Below are positions 15,227 to 23,382 of a stretch of 64,000 nucleotides of DNA, piece by piece. Position numbers and translations under genes: made by a program. The notes beneath the pieces were generated by a model. It saw only the letters and a list, made by a program, of their open reading frames with translations, was not told the DNA's origin and searched no databases. Source of the stretch: Hydrogenophaga sp. Its GTDB lineage: Bacteria; Pseudomonadota; Gammaproteobacteria; Burkholderiales; Burkholderiaceae_C. The first letter of the stretch is position 1. Each line of letters opens with the position of its first letter. The DNA lies in the NCBI RefSeq assembly GCF_030373245.1, contig NZ_JAUCZF010000007.1:62001-126000 (forward strand). The letters run 5' to 3'.

Positions 15227-15805
15227 TCAGCGGTAGTACCAGCCGGTGGGGCCCCAGACCCAGTAGTACGGATAGCCGGCGTACCAGTAGCCGTACCAGG
15301 TCTTGCGGTGCGCTTCGCGCCATCGGTAGGCGGCTTGTTCGTCGTTCTTGGCGGCGGTGGCCTCGGGCAGCAGCTTGGCGGCTTCCTTGTCACCACGGCC
15401 AGCGGCCATCGTCAGCCAACGTTCGGCCTCGGCTGGGTCGGCGCCCATTTCCTGCAGGCCGCTGAGGTAGAAGCGGCCGAGCGCGTTTTGCGCCCGCAGG
15501 TCGCCGCGTTCGCCGGCGCTGCGCATCCATTGCAGAGCCTGGAATGTGTTTTGGGGCACGCCGTCGCCACGGAAATAGCGCAGACCCAGGTCGTGCGCCG
15601 CACGGGGGTCTTTTTCTGCCACGGCGGTCAGTGCCGCGATGCGTTTGTCGCCCTCGGGATCGCTGCTGGCGGCGGGGTCGAAAGTGGACGAGCTGCGCGG
15701 TCGATCCGAGCAGCCTGAAGCGTCACAAATCCGGATGGTCTTTTCGGCGGTCTGGGCCTGGGCAGCGCCCGTGGCCAGCAACAGACAGATGATCAGGTGT
15801 TTCAT
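15227..15805 (-). CDS. Secreted Sel1-repeat protein
   Basis: 192 residues with an N-terminal signal peptide (MKHLIICLLLATGAAQAQ, about 18 residues). Residues about 65-150 contain two to three Sel1-like (TPR-like) units, e.g. AAHDLGLRYFRGDGVPQN, AQNALGRFYLSG and AERWLTMAAGRGD. The C-terminus is rich in Tyr and Trp (YWYAGYPYYWVWG). Sel1 repeats scaffold protein complexes. It is 41 bases upstream of the CsgG-like gene in the same direction, so they may form a unit. The start at 15805 was taken because it begins the signal peptide; a longer frame exists but adds non-signal sequence. Confidence 0.8.
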   Translation of the reverse strand: MKHLIICLLLATGAAQAQTAEKTIRICDASGCSDRPRSSSTFDPAASSDPEGDKRIAALTAVAEKDPRAAHDLGLRYFRGDGVPQNTFQALQWMRSAGERGDLRAQNALGRFYLSGLQEMGADPAEAERWLTMAAGRGDKEAAKLLPEATAAKNDEQAAYRWREAHRKTWYGYWYAGYPYYWVWGPTGWYYR

Positions 15806-15962
15806 GGGCAAATGTGTGACAGCACAAAGAAACGCGAAGTGTACTGTCTGCCCGTGCGCCTGAGATCGGACAAAACTCACGCGCGCTCGCCCCCCGATGA
15901 GTCTTCCCTCCCATGGGGGAAGCGGCTACGCCGGGGTGGTCAGCGCCTGGCTGACTGCCCGA

Positions 15963-17387
15963 TCAAAGCCGGAAAATCTTGCCGGGGTTGAGGATGTTGT
16001 GCGGGTCCATCGCGAGTTTGATGGTGCGCATCATGTCGACCGCGCCGGCGCCCGCTTCGGTCAGCAGAAAGTCCATCTTGTGCAGGCCCACACCGTGTTC
16101 GCCGGTGCAGGTGCCTTCGAGCGCCAGCGCACGCGTGACCAGCTGGTGGTTCAGGGCCTCGGCGATGCCGCGCTCCTGCGCGTTGTCGGGGTCGATCAGG
16201 TAGCCAAAGTGGAAGTTGCCATCGCCCACATGGCCGACCAGAAAGTAAGGCAATCCAGAAGCGTCGGCCTCGGCCACCGAGTCGAGCAGGCAGTCGGCGA
16301 GTTTGCTGATCGGCACGCAGGTGTCGGTGGAAATCGCGCGGCAGCCGGGCTTGCTCTGGATCGCGGCGAAGTAGGCGTTGTGCCGCGCGGTCCACAGGCG
16401 GGTGCGCTCCTCCGGCGTGGTCGCCCATTCAAACGACTGGCCGCCGAACTCGGCCGCGATCTCCTGCACGGTTTCGGCCTGCTCCTTCACGCTGGCGGGG
16501 GAGCCGTGAAACTCCATCAGCAGCATGTGTTCTTCGCGCAGGCCGAGCTTGCTGTGCGTGTTGACCATGCGCACGGTGCCCGCGTCGATCAGCTCGCAGC
16601 GCGCAATCGGCACGCCGAGCTGGATGGTCTGGATCACGCAGCGCACGGCCGCTTCGATGGTGGGGAACGAGCAGGTGGCGGCTGAAATCGCTTCGGGCAG
16701 TGGATAAAGCTTGAGCGTGACTTCGGTGATCACGCCCAGCGTGCCTTCGCTGCCCACCATCAGGCGGGTGAGGTCGTAGCCGGCGCTGCTCTTCTTGGCG
16801 CGGGTGCCGGTGCGGATGATCTCTCCGCTGGAAGTGACCACTTCCAACGCCAGCACGTTCTCGCGCATGGTGCCGTAGCGAACCGCGTTGGTGCCGCTCG
16901 CGCGGGTGGCCGCCATACCGCCGATGGATGCATCGGCGCCTGGGTCAATAGGAAAAAACAGGCCCTCGCTCTTCACCGCAGCGTTCACCGCCATTCGGGT
17001 CACGCCCGGCTGCACGGTGACGGTCAGATCCTCGGCCTGCACCGCCAGCACCTGGTTCATGCGACTCACGTCGATGCTGATACCGCCTTGCACCGCGAGC
17101 AGGTGGCCTTCGAGCGAGGAGCCCACGCCAAAAGGGATCACGGGCACCCGGTGTGCGGCAGCAAGCTTCACGGCATCGGCCACGTCTTGCGTGCTCTCGG
17201 CAAACACCACGGCGGACGGTGGCGGCACGGTGAATGCCGACTCGTCGCGACCGTGCTGGTCGCGCACCGCCTGGGCGGTGGAGCACTGGGCACCGAATCG
17301 CGATTGCAGTCCAGCGATCAGCTCGGCGGGCACGGCGCGCTGCTGGATGTCGGGGGCAAATTGGGTGAGCGAGGTGGGGGCATTCAC
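15963..17387 (-). CDS. FAD-linked oxidase, D-lactate dehydrogenase (cytochrome) / GlcD family
   Basis: 474 residues. N-terminal PCMH-type FAD-binding domain (about 50-230): PFGVGSSLEGHLLAVQGG, DPGADASIGGMAATRASGTNAVRYGTMRENVLALEVV, LMVGSEGTLGVITEVTLKLYP. C-terminal FAD-oxidase domain ends with LVGHVGDGNFHFGYLID (metal and substrate His residues) and GEHGVGLHKMDFL. Likely oxidises D-lactate or another D-2-hydroxy acid, passing electrons to the respiratory chain. The exact hydroxy acid cannot be decided. Behind it, at about 15880-15955, is a possible degenerate copy of the C-rich repeat. Confidence 0.88.
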   Translation of the reverse strand: MNAPTSLTQFAPDIQQRAVPAELIAGLQSRFGAQCSTAQAVRDQHGRDESAFTVPPPSAVVFAESTQDVADAVKLAAAHRVPVIPFGVGSSLEGHLLAVQGGISIDVSRMNQVLAVQAEDLTVTVQPGVTRMAVNAAVKSEGLFFPIDPGADASIGGMAATRASGTNAVRYGTMRENVLALEVVTSSGEIIRTGTRAKKSSAGYDLTRLMVGSEGTLGVITEVTLKLYPLPEAISAATCSFPTIEAAVRCVIQTIQLGVPIARCELIDAGTVRMVNTHSKLGLREEHMLLMEFHGSPASVKEQAETVQEIAAEFGGQSFEWATTPEERTRLWTARHNAYFAAIQSKPGCRAISTDTCVPISKLADCLLDSVAEADASGLPYFLVGHVGDGNFHFGYLIDPDNAQERGIAEALNHQLVTRALALEGTCTGEHGVGLHKMDFLLTEAGAGAVDMMRTIKLAMDPHNILNPGKIFRL

Positions 17388-17488
17388 GGGCGGTCTCCAG
17401 GCGAATTCTCAGTTAGCAGATCAGTGTACCGCCGACCCTGAAAAAACGGCGTGGCGCGGGCCCTCGCCAACCCGTGCCACGCCAGGGC

Positions 17489-17782
17489 TTACTTGGCCTT
17501 CATGGCCGCCATGAACTCGGCCTCCGAGATGGCCCCGTCGCTGTTGGCATCAATGGCCTTGAACTGCTCGGCCACGGCCGGCATCGCCTTGGCCTCGTCC
17601 ATGCTCAGCGCCTTGTCGCCGTTCGTGTCGGCCTGTTTGAACATGGCGGCCCTATCCTGTTCACTCCCGGCGGCCGCCGCGGTGCTTTGCGCGAAAGCCG
17701 CGCCTGCGAAGCCCAGGGTGCAGGCTGTGAACAGCACCACGCTGCGTTTTTCAAAATCGGCGATGTGTTTGCGGTAGGACAT
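17489..17782 (-). CDS. Secreted EF-hand calcium-binding protein
   Basis: 97 residues, start at 17782 with TTGGAG about eight bases upstream. A hydrophobic signal-like segment (about 14-32) ends in AFAQ. Two canonical EF-hand loops are visible: residues 52-63 (DTNGDKALSMDE) and 78-89 (DANSDGAISEAE) with Asp/Asn at positions 1, 3 and 5 and Glu at 12. Each has the calcium-ligating pattern, so the protein should bind calcium in the periplasm or outside. No partner gene is apparent; it lies between the FAD oxidase and the divergent adenosyltransferase. Confidence 0.85.
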   Translation of the reverse strand: MSYRKHIADFEKRSVVLFTACTLGFAGAAFAQSTAAAAGSEQDRAAMFKQADTNGDKALSMDEAKAMPAVAEQFKAIDANSDGAISEAEFMAAMKAK

Positions 17783-17992
17783 GTGTGTGACTCCAATCGG
17801 TTGAAAAATCCCCACCCGGAATCGGGAAGGTCTGCGCATTTCATAGCAACGATTCCAGCAGTGCCAATGGTTTTGCCGCTTGTTGCTCGAATGACAGCTT
17901 GCTTGCGCAGGTCACAAAAGCGAGCGGCTTGTTACGCAGCGTGAATCGCGCACAATGAACGTTTGTTTCGAAAATTCATCAGCGAGCCACCC

Positions 17993-18565
17993 ATGGGCAA
18001 CCGACTCACACAGATCGCCACCCGCACCGGCGACGCCGGCACCACCGGCCTGGGGGACAACTCCCGTGTCTCCAAGAACAGTCTGCGCGTACACGCCATG
18101 GGCGACGTGGACGAGCTCAATTCGAACATCGGCGTTCTGCTGTGCGAAGAGCTGCCCGATGGCGTGCGCGAGCTGCTGGTGGAGATCCAGCACCAGCTCT
18201 TCAACCTCGGCGGCGAACTGTCTATCCCCGGCTTCGAGCTGCTCAAGCCCGAAGCGGTCGCCGCGCTGGATGACGCGCTGGACGAACACAACGCCACCCT
18301 GCCCAAGCTGCAGGAGTTCATCCTGCCGGCCGGCACCCGCGCGGCCAGCCTGGCCCACGTGTGCCGCACGGTGGCGCGTCGCGCCGAGCGCGCGGTGGTT
18401 GCGCTGGGCAATGAGGAAGCGATCAAGGACGCTCCGCGCCAGTACCTCAACCGGCTGAGCGACCTGATGTTCGTGCTGGCGCGTGTGCTCAATCGCATGC
18501 ATGGCGGCGACGATGTGTACTGGAAGAGCGAACGCATGGCGGCGCAGGCGACGGAGGGCCCTTGA
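17993..18565 (+). CDS. Cob(I)yrinic acid a,c-diamide adenosyltransferase, PduO type
   Basis: 190 residues from the ATG at 17993 (MGNRLTQIATRTGDAGTTGLGDN). This N-terminal ATP loop, RVHAMGDVDELNSNIG, and QYLNRLSDLMFVLARVLNR at the C-terminus are diagnostic for PduO/MMAB ATP:cob(I)alamin adenosyltransferases, which make adenosylcobalamin. Ten codons of frame upstream could start at TTG, but the given start fits the family. It overlaps the next gene by four bases (TTGA), a translational coupling. It may supply cofactor to a mutase elsewhere. Confidence 0.93.
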   Translation: MGNRLTQIATRTGDAGTTGLGDNSRVSKNSLRVHAMGDVDELNSNIGVLLCEELPDGVRELLVEIQHQLFNLGGELSIPGFELLKPEAVAALDDALDEHNATLPKLQEFILPAGTRAASLAHVCRTVARRAERAVVALGNEEAIKDAPRQYLNRLSDLMFVLARVLNRMHGGDDVYWKSERMAAQATEGP

Positions 18566-18915
18566 AACGCGCCACGCGCGGGCTTCTGGCTTCGCTGGCC
18601 GCCTGGTCGCTGTGGGCCGTCGCGGCCGCGCCGGCCACAGTGCCCGCACCGGTGGACACCGTCACCCTGGTCTGCGAAGCGGTCTACCTGCCGGCACGCG
18701 CCACCTGGACGCGCACCGTCGTAGTCAACTACGACCAGCGGCGCGTCCGCCAGGTGACCATCGACGGCCAGGCGGTCTACACCTTTGCGATCCGCGACAC
18801 CGTCATCCTCACCTCGCAGGACAACGAGCGCATCCAGATCGACACCGCCGCCCAGACGTGGGCGAGCGACTTCCGTGGCTTGGCCACGGCGCAGGGGCGT
18901 TGCGAGCGCAGCTGA
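18562..18915 (+). CDS. Small secreted protein of unknown function
   Basis: 117 residues with a TTG start overlapping the adenosyltransferase stop. An N-terminal signal peptide (KRATRGLLASLAAWSLWAVAAAPA, cleavage near residue 24) precedes a beta-rich domain with VTLVCEAVYLPARATWTRTVVVNYDQRRV, FAIRDTVILTSQDNERIQID. I recognise no motif. It has one internal Cys and one near the C-terminus (RCERS), possibly a disulfide. Only gene position ties it to the adenosyltransferase. Confidence 0.65.
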   Translation: MKRATRGLLASLAAWSLWAVAAAPATVPAPVDTVTLVCEAVYLPARATWTRTVVVNYDQRRVRQVTIDGQAVYTFAIRDTVILTSQDNERIQIDTAAQTWASDFRGLATAQGRCERS

Positions 18916-18931
18916 GGCGCACCGCTGCATT

Positions 18932-19354
18932 TCAGCATGGCGCCAGCACCGCCATGGTGATGCGCGAGACGCAGGTCAGCGCCCCCGCATCGTTCTTCAG
19001 ATCGATCTGCCAGACCTGGGTGCTGCGCCCGATGTGCACTGGCCGTGTGACGCCGGTGACCCAGCCGTCGGTTGCGCCCTTGAGGTGGTTGGCGTTGATG
19101 TCCAGACCCACTGCGCGGTGGCCAGTGGGCACGCAGTAGGCAGCGCCGCAGGAACCCAGCGTTTCGGCCAGCACCACGCTCACGCCGCCGTGCAACAGGC
19201 CGTAAGGCTGTTTCGTGCGGGCATCCACTGGCACGCGCGCGGAGATGAAGTTTTCACCGACTTCCAGAAACTCGATGCCCAGGTGCTGCACCGCCGTGCC
19301 TTCGTGGATGCGCGCGAGGATGTCGCAGGAAATCGGCTGTGTCCAGATGGACAT
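18932..19354 (-). CDS. Hotdog-fold acyl-CoA thioesterase (PaaI/YdiI type)
   Basis: 140 residues. Signature LLHGGVSVVLAETLGSCGA near the middle (GVxxxLAE helix), HEGTAVQHLGIEFLEVGENFISARVPVD at the N-terminus and STQVWQIDLKNDAGALTCVSRITMAV at the end match the PaaI/YdiI thioesterase family. Hydrolyses acyl- or aryl-CoA. It follows the monooxygenase-reductase gene (19364) by nine bases on the same strand, so it probably releases the CoA product or rescues CoA in that pathway. Confidence 0.88.
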   Translation of the reverse strand: MSIWTQPISCDILARIHEGTAVQHLGIEFLEVGENFISARVPVDARTKQPYGLLHGGVSVVLAETLGSCGAAYCVPTGHRAVGLDINANHLKGATDGWVTGVTRPVHIGRSTQVWQIDLKNDAGALTCVSRITMAVLAPC

Positions 19355-19363
19355 GGGGTGCTT

Positions 19364-21769
19364 TCAGTCGGCGTGGTGGTGAAGTGGGCGGGCCGGCAGC
19401 ACGGTGCCGCCATCGGCCGTTTCCTGCTGGCTCTTCTCGCGTGCGAACAGGCTCTCCATCTGCGGCTTGCCAGCCTGGTAGGGCGCCGGCCAGGCGAGAT
19501 CGGTGAAGCCGATTTTGGCCGCTTCGCTCAGCGTCCAGGCCGGATTGGCGAGGTGGGGGCGGGCCACCGCGCACAGGTCGGCGCGACCACTCGCGATGAT
19601 GCTGTTCACATGGTCGGCCTCGCTGATGGCGCCTACCGCGATGGTGGCAATCCCCGCTTCCTGGCGGATGCGGTCGGCGAAGGGCGTCTGGTACATGCGG
19701 CCGTAGCTGGGTTTCTGGGCCGCACTCACCTGGCCCGAACTGCAGTCGATCAGATCGGCCCCGGAGGCCTTGAACGCACGCGCGATTTCGACCGCATCAG
19801 CCGGCGTGATACCGCCCTCCACCCAGTCGTGGGCGGAGATCCGCACCGATATGGGCAGGTCAGCAGGCCAGGCTGCGCGCACCGCAGCGAACACCTCCAG
19901 GGGATAGCGCAAGCGATTGGCCAGCGAGACGCCGTAGGCGTCGCTGCGCCGGTTGGTCAGGGGCGAGATGAAGCTGGAGAGCAGGTAGCCGTGGGCACAG
20001 TGCAGCTCCAGCCAGTCGAAGCCAGCCGCATCGGCGCGCTGCGTGGCGGCCACGAAATCGGCGGTCACGCGCGCCATGTCGTCCGTGGTCATCTCGCGCG
20101 GCATCTGGCCGTCGGCCAGGTAGGGCAGGGCGGAGGCGGCGATCAGCGGCCAGTTGCCCGCGGGCAACGGTCGGTCGGCGCCGCTGTGGTCCCAGGGTGC
20201 GTTGGTCGAGCCCTTGGGGCCGGCGTGGCCGAGCTGCATGCCGATCCTGGCGTCGCTGTTGGTGTGTACGAAGTCGACGATGCGCTGCCAGGCTGCCCCT
20301 TGCGCGTCGTTCCACAGGCCTGGGCAGCCGGGCGTGATGCGCGCATCGGCGCTGGGGCAGGTCATCTCGGCCATCACGAGCGCGGCACCGCCCAACGCGC
20401 GCGCGCCCAGGTGCACCAGGTGGTGGTCGGTGGGCAGGCCATCGACTGCTCGGTACTGCGCCATGGGTGAGACGACGACGCGGTTTTTCAAGCGGATGGA
20501 CCGCACCGAATAGGGTGTGAACATGGGTGGCACCGGGCTTGATTCCCGGTGCTGCGCCGGCGATGCGGGGGCGATGCTGGCAGCGGCCTGTGCGCGCTCA
20601 GCAAACCAGCGCTCAAAGCCCTCAAGCCAACCCCGGTCGCGCAGGCGCAGGTTTTCGTGGCTGATGCGCTGGCTGCGGGTGAGCATGGAGTACATGAACT
20701 GTTCGGGTTCGAGCTGGTCGCAATAGCGCTGGCCGCAGACCTCGAACCACTCCATCGCGTTCCAGGCCGCGTTCTGCAGCCGCAGCACATCGATGGCGCG
20801 TACCGCCTGGTAGCGCGACAAGACTTCGGGGATGTGTTCGGGCGTGTCGCCGGCGATCTGAAACTGCTTGGCCAGCTCCATCGCATCTTCGATGGCGAGT
20901 TTGGTGCCCGACCCAATGGCGAAATGGGCGGTGTGCACCGCGTCGCCCATCAGCACCACGTGGCTGCCGTTGGTGTTTTGCAGCGACCACTGCTGGCAGG
21001 TCACACGCTGGAAGTTGAGCCAGGCTGAGCCGCGCAGGTGGCGCGCGTTGGTCATGAGCTTCTCGCCTTGCAGGGTGTCGGCGAACAGCGTTTCGCAGAA
21101 AGCGATGGACGCGTCGGCGTCGGCCCGGTCCAGGCCATGGGCCAGCCAAACGTGGTCCGGGCACTCGACGATGAAGGTGGTGGTGTGCTCGTCGAACTTG
21201 TAGATGTGCGCTGCGAACCAGCCGTGTTCGGTCTTCTGGAAGTCGAAGGTGAAGGCGTCGAACAGCCGGTGGGTGCCGAGCCAGATGAAGCGATTCGGCC
21301 GCACCACGATATCGGGCTGGAACACGGCCTCATGCTGGGTGCGGATGCGCGAGTTGATGCCGTCGCTGGCGACGATGAGGTCGGCGTCTGGGAAGTCGGT
21401 GTCGGAAGCCACGTCGGTTTCAAACACCAGCTTCACGCCCACGCGTTCGCAGCGCGCCTGCAGGATGTTGAGCAGCTTCTTGCGCCCGATGCCCACAAAG
21501 CCATGGCCACCCGAGCGGATGCGCCGACCCTTGAAGCGCAGCTCGATGTCGTCCCAGTGGTTGAACGCCTGTTCCACTTCACGCGCTGTGGCCGGGTCCC
21601 AGGCGCGCATGTTCTCCAGCGTGGCGTCTGAAAACACCACGCCCCAGCCGAAAGTGTCGTAGGGCCGGTTGCGCTCGACCACGGTCACTTCGTGTGCCGG
21701 GTTAATCTGCTTCATCAGCAGGCCAAAGTACAAGCCGGCGGGGCCGCCCCCGATGCAGACGATCTTCAT
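19364..21769 (-). CDS. Monooxygenase/old-yellow-enzyme fusion, 2-aminobenzoyl-CoA or salicylyl-CoA hydroxylase family
   Basis: 801 residues, two enzymes in one chain. Residues 1-400: class A FAD monooxygenase, dinucleotide motif [10 protein letters not shown] (7-16), [15 protein letters not shown], and the GD motif [26 protein letters not shown]. Residues about 415-790: NADH:flavin oxidoreductase of the old-yellow-enzyme type ([56 protein letters not shown]). This order and length define 2-aminobenzoyl-CoA monooxygenase/reductase of Azoarcus and salicylyl-CoA 5-hydroxylase relatives, which hydroxylate and partly reduce aryl-CoA. The substrate here is not settled; no aryl-CoA ligase of that family is close. 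It forms an operon with the thioesterase at 18932. Confidence 0.85.
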   Translation of the reverse strand: MKIVCIGGGPAGLYFGLLMKQINPAHEVTVVERNRPYDTFGWGVVFSDATLENMRAWDPATAREVEQAFNHWDDIELRFKGRRIRSGGHGFVGIGRKKLLNILQARCERVGVKLVFETDVASDTDFPDADLIVASDGINSRIRTQHEAVFQPDIVVRPNRFIWLGTHRLFDAFTFDFQKTEHGWFAAHIYKFDEHTTTFIVECPDHVWLAHGLDRADADASIAFCETLFADTLQGEKLMTNARHLRGSAWLNFQRVTCQQWSLQNTNGSHVVLMGDAVHTAHFAIGSGTKLAIEDAMELAKQFQIAGDTPEHIPEVLSRYQAVRAIDVLRLQNAAWNAMEWFEVCGQRYCDQLEPEQFMYSMLTRSQRISHENLRLRDRGWLEGFERWFAERAQAAASIAPASPAQHRESSPVPPMFTPYSVRSIRLKNRVVVSPMAQYRAVDGLPTDHHLVHLGARALGGAALVMAEMTCPSADARITPGCPGLWNDAQGAAWQRIVDFVHTNSDARIGMQLGHAGPKGSTNAPWDHSGADRPLPAGNWPLIAASALPYLADGQMPREMTTDDMARVTADFVAATQRADAAGFDWLELHCAHGYLLSSFISPLTNRRSDAYGVSLANRLRYPLEVFAAVRAAWPADLPISVRISAHDWVEGGITPADAVEIARAFKASGADLIDCSSGQVSAAQKPSYGRMYQTPFADRIRQEAGIATIAVGAISEADHVNSIIASGRADLCAVARPHLANPAWTLSEAAKIGFTDLAWPAPYQAGKPQMESLFAREKSQQETADGGTVLPARPLHHHAD

Positions 21770-21829
21770 GGGTCACCTCGGAAAGAAGGGCGCGGCAACC
21801 CCGCAGAGTCAGCGCACCGGATGGTCTCG

Positions 21830-21843
21830 ATTCATTGTTGAAT
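21830..21843. promoter_or_regulatory. Inverted repeat upstream of the monooxygenase fusion gene
   Basis: ATTCA-TTGT-TGAAT, about 60 bases before the start of the gene ending at 21769. Half-sites resemble those of the palindrome at 30743 in the MarR-linked promoter region, but the spacing differs, so common regulation is uncertain. Confidence 0.35.
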
Positions 21844-21895
21844 AGTTGAAGGCTAAAGCAAAAGGCGGAAAACCCTGAGGCGGCGCACCTGGTGT

Positions 21896-21916
21896 CCGAC
21901 CCCGAAGTGGGGTCGG
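21896..21916. terminator. Hairpin at the end of the nucleobase permease gene
   Basis: CCGACCCC-GAAGT-GGGGTCGG, a perfect 8-base stem just past the permease stop (21924). No T run on the minus strand, so a strong stem-loop rather than a proven terminator. Confidence 0.45.
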
Positions 21917-21923
21917 TTCCCGT

Positions 21924-23210
21924 TCAAGCGCGCCGGTTGAGCAGGGCGTACAGACCGATGGCGCCAAAGGTAGCCGTACCGATGCCGCCAAACGCGAAGT
22001 CACCAAACTTCAGCGTGTAGTCGCCCGTGCCCAGGATCAGCGTGATCGCGGCCACCAGCAGATTCTTGTTGTCGGAAAAGTCCACCTTGTTGTCGACCCA
22101 GATCTTGGCGCCCGCGATCGCGATCAGGCCGAACACCACGATGGACACACCACCCATCACGGGGAGTGGAATGGCCTGGATCAGCGCGCCGAACTTGGGG
22201 CTGAAGCCGAGCAGGATGGCCATGCAGCCCGCCACCAGGAAGATGGCGGTGCTGTAGATCTTGGTCGCGGCCATCACGCCGATGTTTTCGGCGTAGGTGG
22301 TCACGCCGGTGCCGCCAGCGCTGCCCGCCACCATGGTCGCGATGCCGTCGCCCATGAAGGCGCGGCCCAGGTAGCGGTCGAGGTTCTTGCCGGTCATGGC
22401 GGTCACGGCCTTGACGTGGCCCAGGTTCTCTGCCACCAGGATGATGGCCACCGGCGCGATCAGGCTCATGGCCTTGGCTTCAAACACCGGCGCAGCAAAG
22501 TTCGGCAGGCCGAACCAGGCCGCACTGGCGATGCCCGAGAGGTCCATGGGTGTGCCCAGACCGAAGCCGTTGGTGAGCAAGGCGTAGATCACGCTGGCCA
22601 CGATCAGGCCCATGAGGATCAGCAGACGCTGCACCATGCCCGAAGTGAACACGGCCACCAGCGCCACGCTCACGAAGGTGATGCCCTGCATCCAGGCGTC
22701 GAAGTTGGTCGGCGCCATGTTCTTGATGGGAATGCCCGCCAGGTTCAGGCCGATCACCGCCACCACCGAGCCGGTCACCACCGGTGGCATCAGGCGCTCG
22801 ATCCAGCCAGTGCCGATCACTTGTACCAGCGCGCCGATCAGCGTGTAGAGCAAGCCGCAGGCGATGATGCCGCCCAGCGCCACGCCGATGTTGGCGTTCG
22901 GTCCTGGCCCCTGGTAGCCGCTGGCCGCGATCACCACGCCGATGAAGGCAAAGCTCGACCCGAGGTAGCTGGGCACTTTGCCGCCCGTCATGACGAAGAA
23001 GATCAAAGTGCCGATGCCGCTCATGAGGATGGCGACGTTGGGGTCGAAGCCCATGAGGATGGGGGCCAGCACGGTGGCGCCGAACATGGCGATCAGGTGC
23101 TGAACGCCCATGACCGTGGTCTGCCCCCACGGCAGGCGCTCGTCGGGGCCGATGACACCGCCGCCGGTCAGCGTGGCGGTGGGTTTTTCTGTCCAGTGAA
23201 TCATGCCCAT
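21924..23210 (-). CDS. Uracil-xanthine permease (NCS2/NAT family)
   Basis: 428 residues, about 12-14 membrane segments. Family marks: MGVQHLIAMFGATVLAPILMGFDPNVAI, GGKVPSYLGSSFAFIG, VAENLGHVKAVTAMTGKNLDRYLGRAFMGDGIATMVAGSAGGTGVTTYAENIGVMA, then LPVMGGVSIVVFGLIA. The last region carries the Gly/Thr-rich substrate helix and Glu of UraA-like carriers. Uptake of uracil, or another pyrimidine or purine base, by proton symport is expected. Alternative Met three codons in. Not clearly linked to its catabolic neighbours. Confidence 0.9.
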   Translation of the reverse strand: MGMIHWTEKPTATLTGGGVIGPDERLPWGQTTVMGVQHLIAMFGATVLAPILMGFDPNVAILMSGIGTLIFFVMTGGKVPSYLGSSFAFIGVVIAASGYQGPGPNANIGVALGGIIACGLLYTLIGALVQVIGTGWIERLMPPVVTGSVVAVIGLNLAGIPIKNMAPTNFDAWMQGITFVSVALVAVFTSGMVQRLLILMGLIVASVIYALLTNGFGLGTPMDLSGIASAAWFGLPNFAAPVFEAKAMSLIAPVAIILVAENLGHVKAVTAMTGKNLDRYLGRAFMGDGIATMVAGSAGGTGVTTYAENIGVMAATKIYSTAIFLVAGCMAILLGFSPKFGALIQAIPLPVMGGVSIVVFGLIAIAGAKIWVDNKVDFSDNKNLLVAAITLILGTGDYTLKFGDFAFGGIGTATFGAIGLYALLNRRA

Positions 23211-23382
23211 GGGGCTTCCTTTGCGTGACGTGAATTGATGCCTTGCATTCTGCCGCCGCCCGCCCGGTGGCGATCGGATCGCTGCCTCGGGTGTGACAGC
23301 AGCCTGTCACCCGCGCCCTGGCGGCGGGCGCGTGCCACTGATACCCTCGCGCTCACCAGCCCTCTCCTCCGGTACCCCGCCC

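Noticed and set aside
15880..15960. Possible ninth C-rich repeat after the FAD-linked oxidase gene
   Set aside because: CCGGCGTAGCCGCTTCCCCCATGGG has some resemblance but is about 40 bases after the stop and too diverged to call.
18785..20470. 561-codon plus-strand frame opposite the monooxygenase fusion
   Set aside because: The fusion gene on the minus strand is unmistakable; the plus frame is rich in Arg, Gly and His with no motif.
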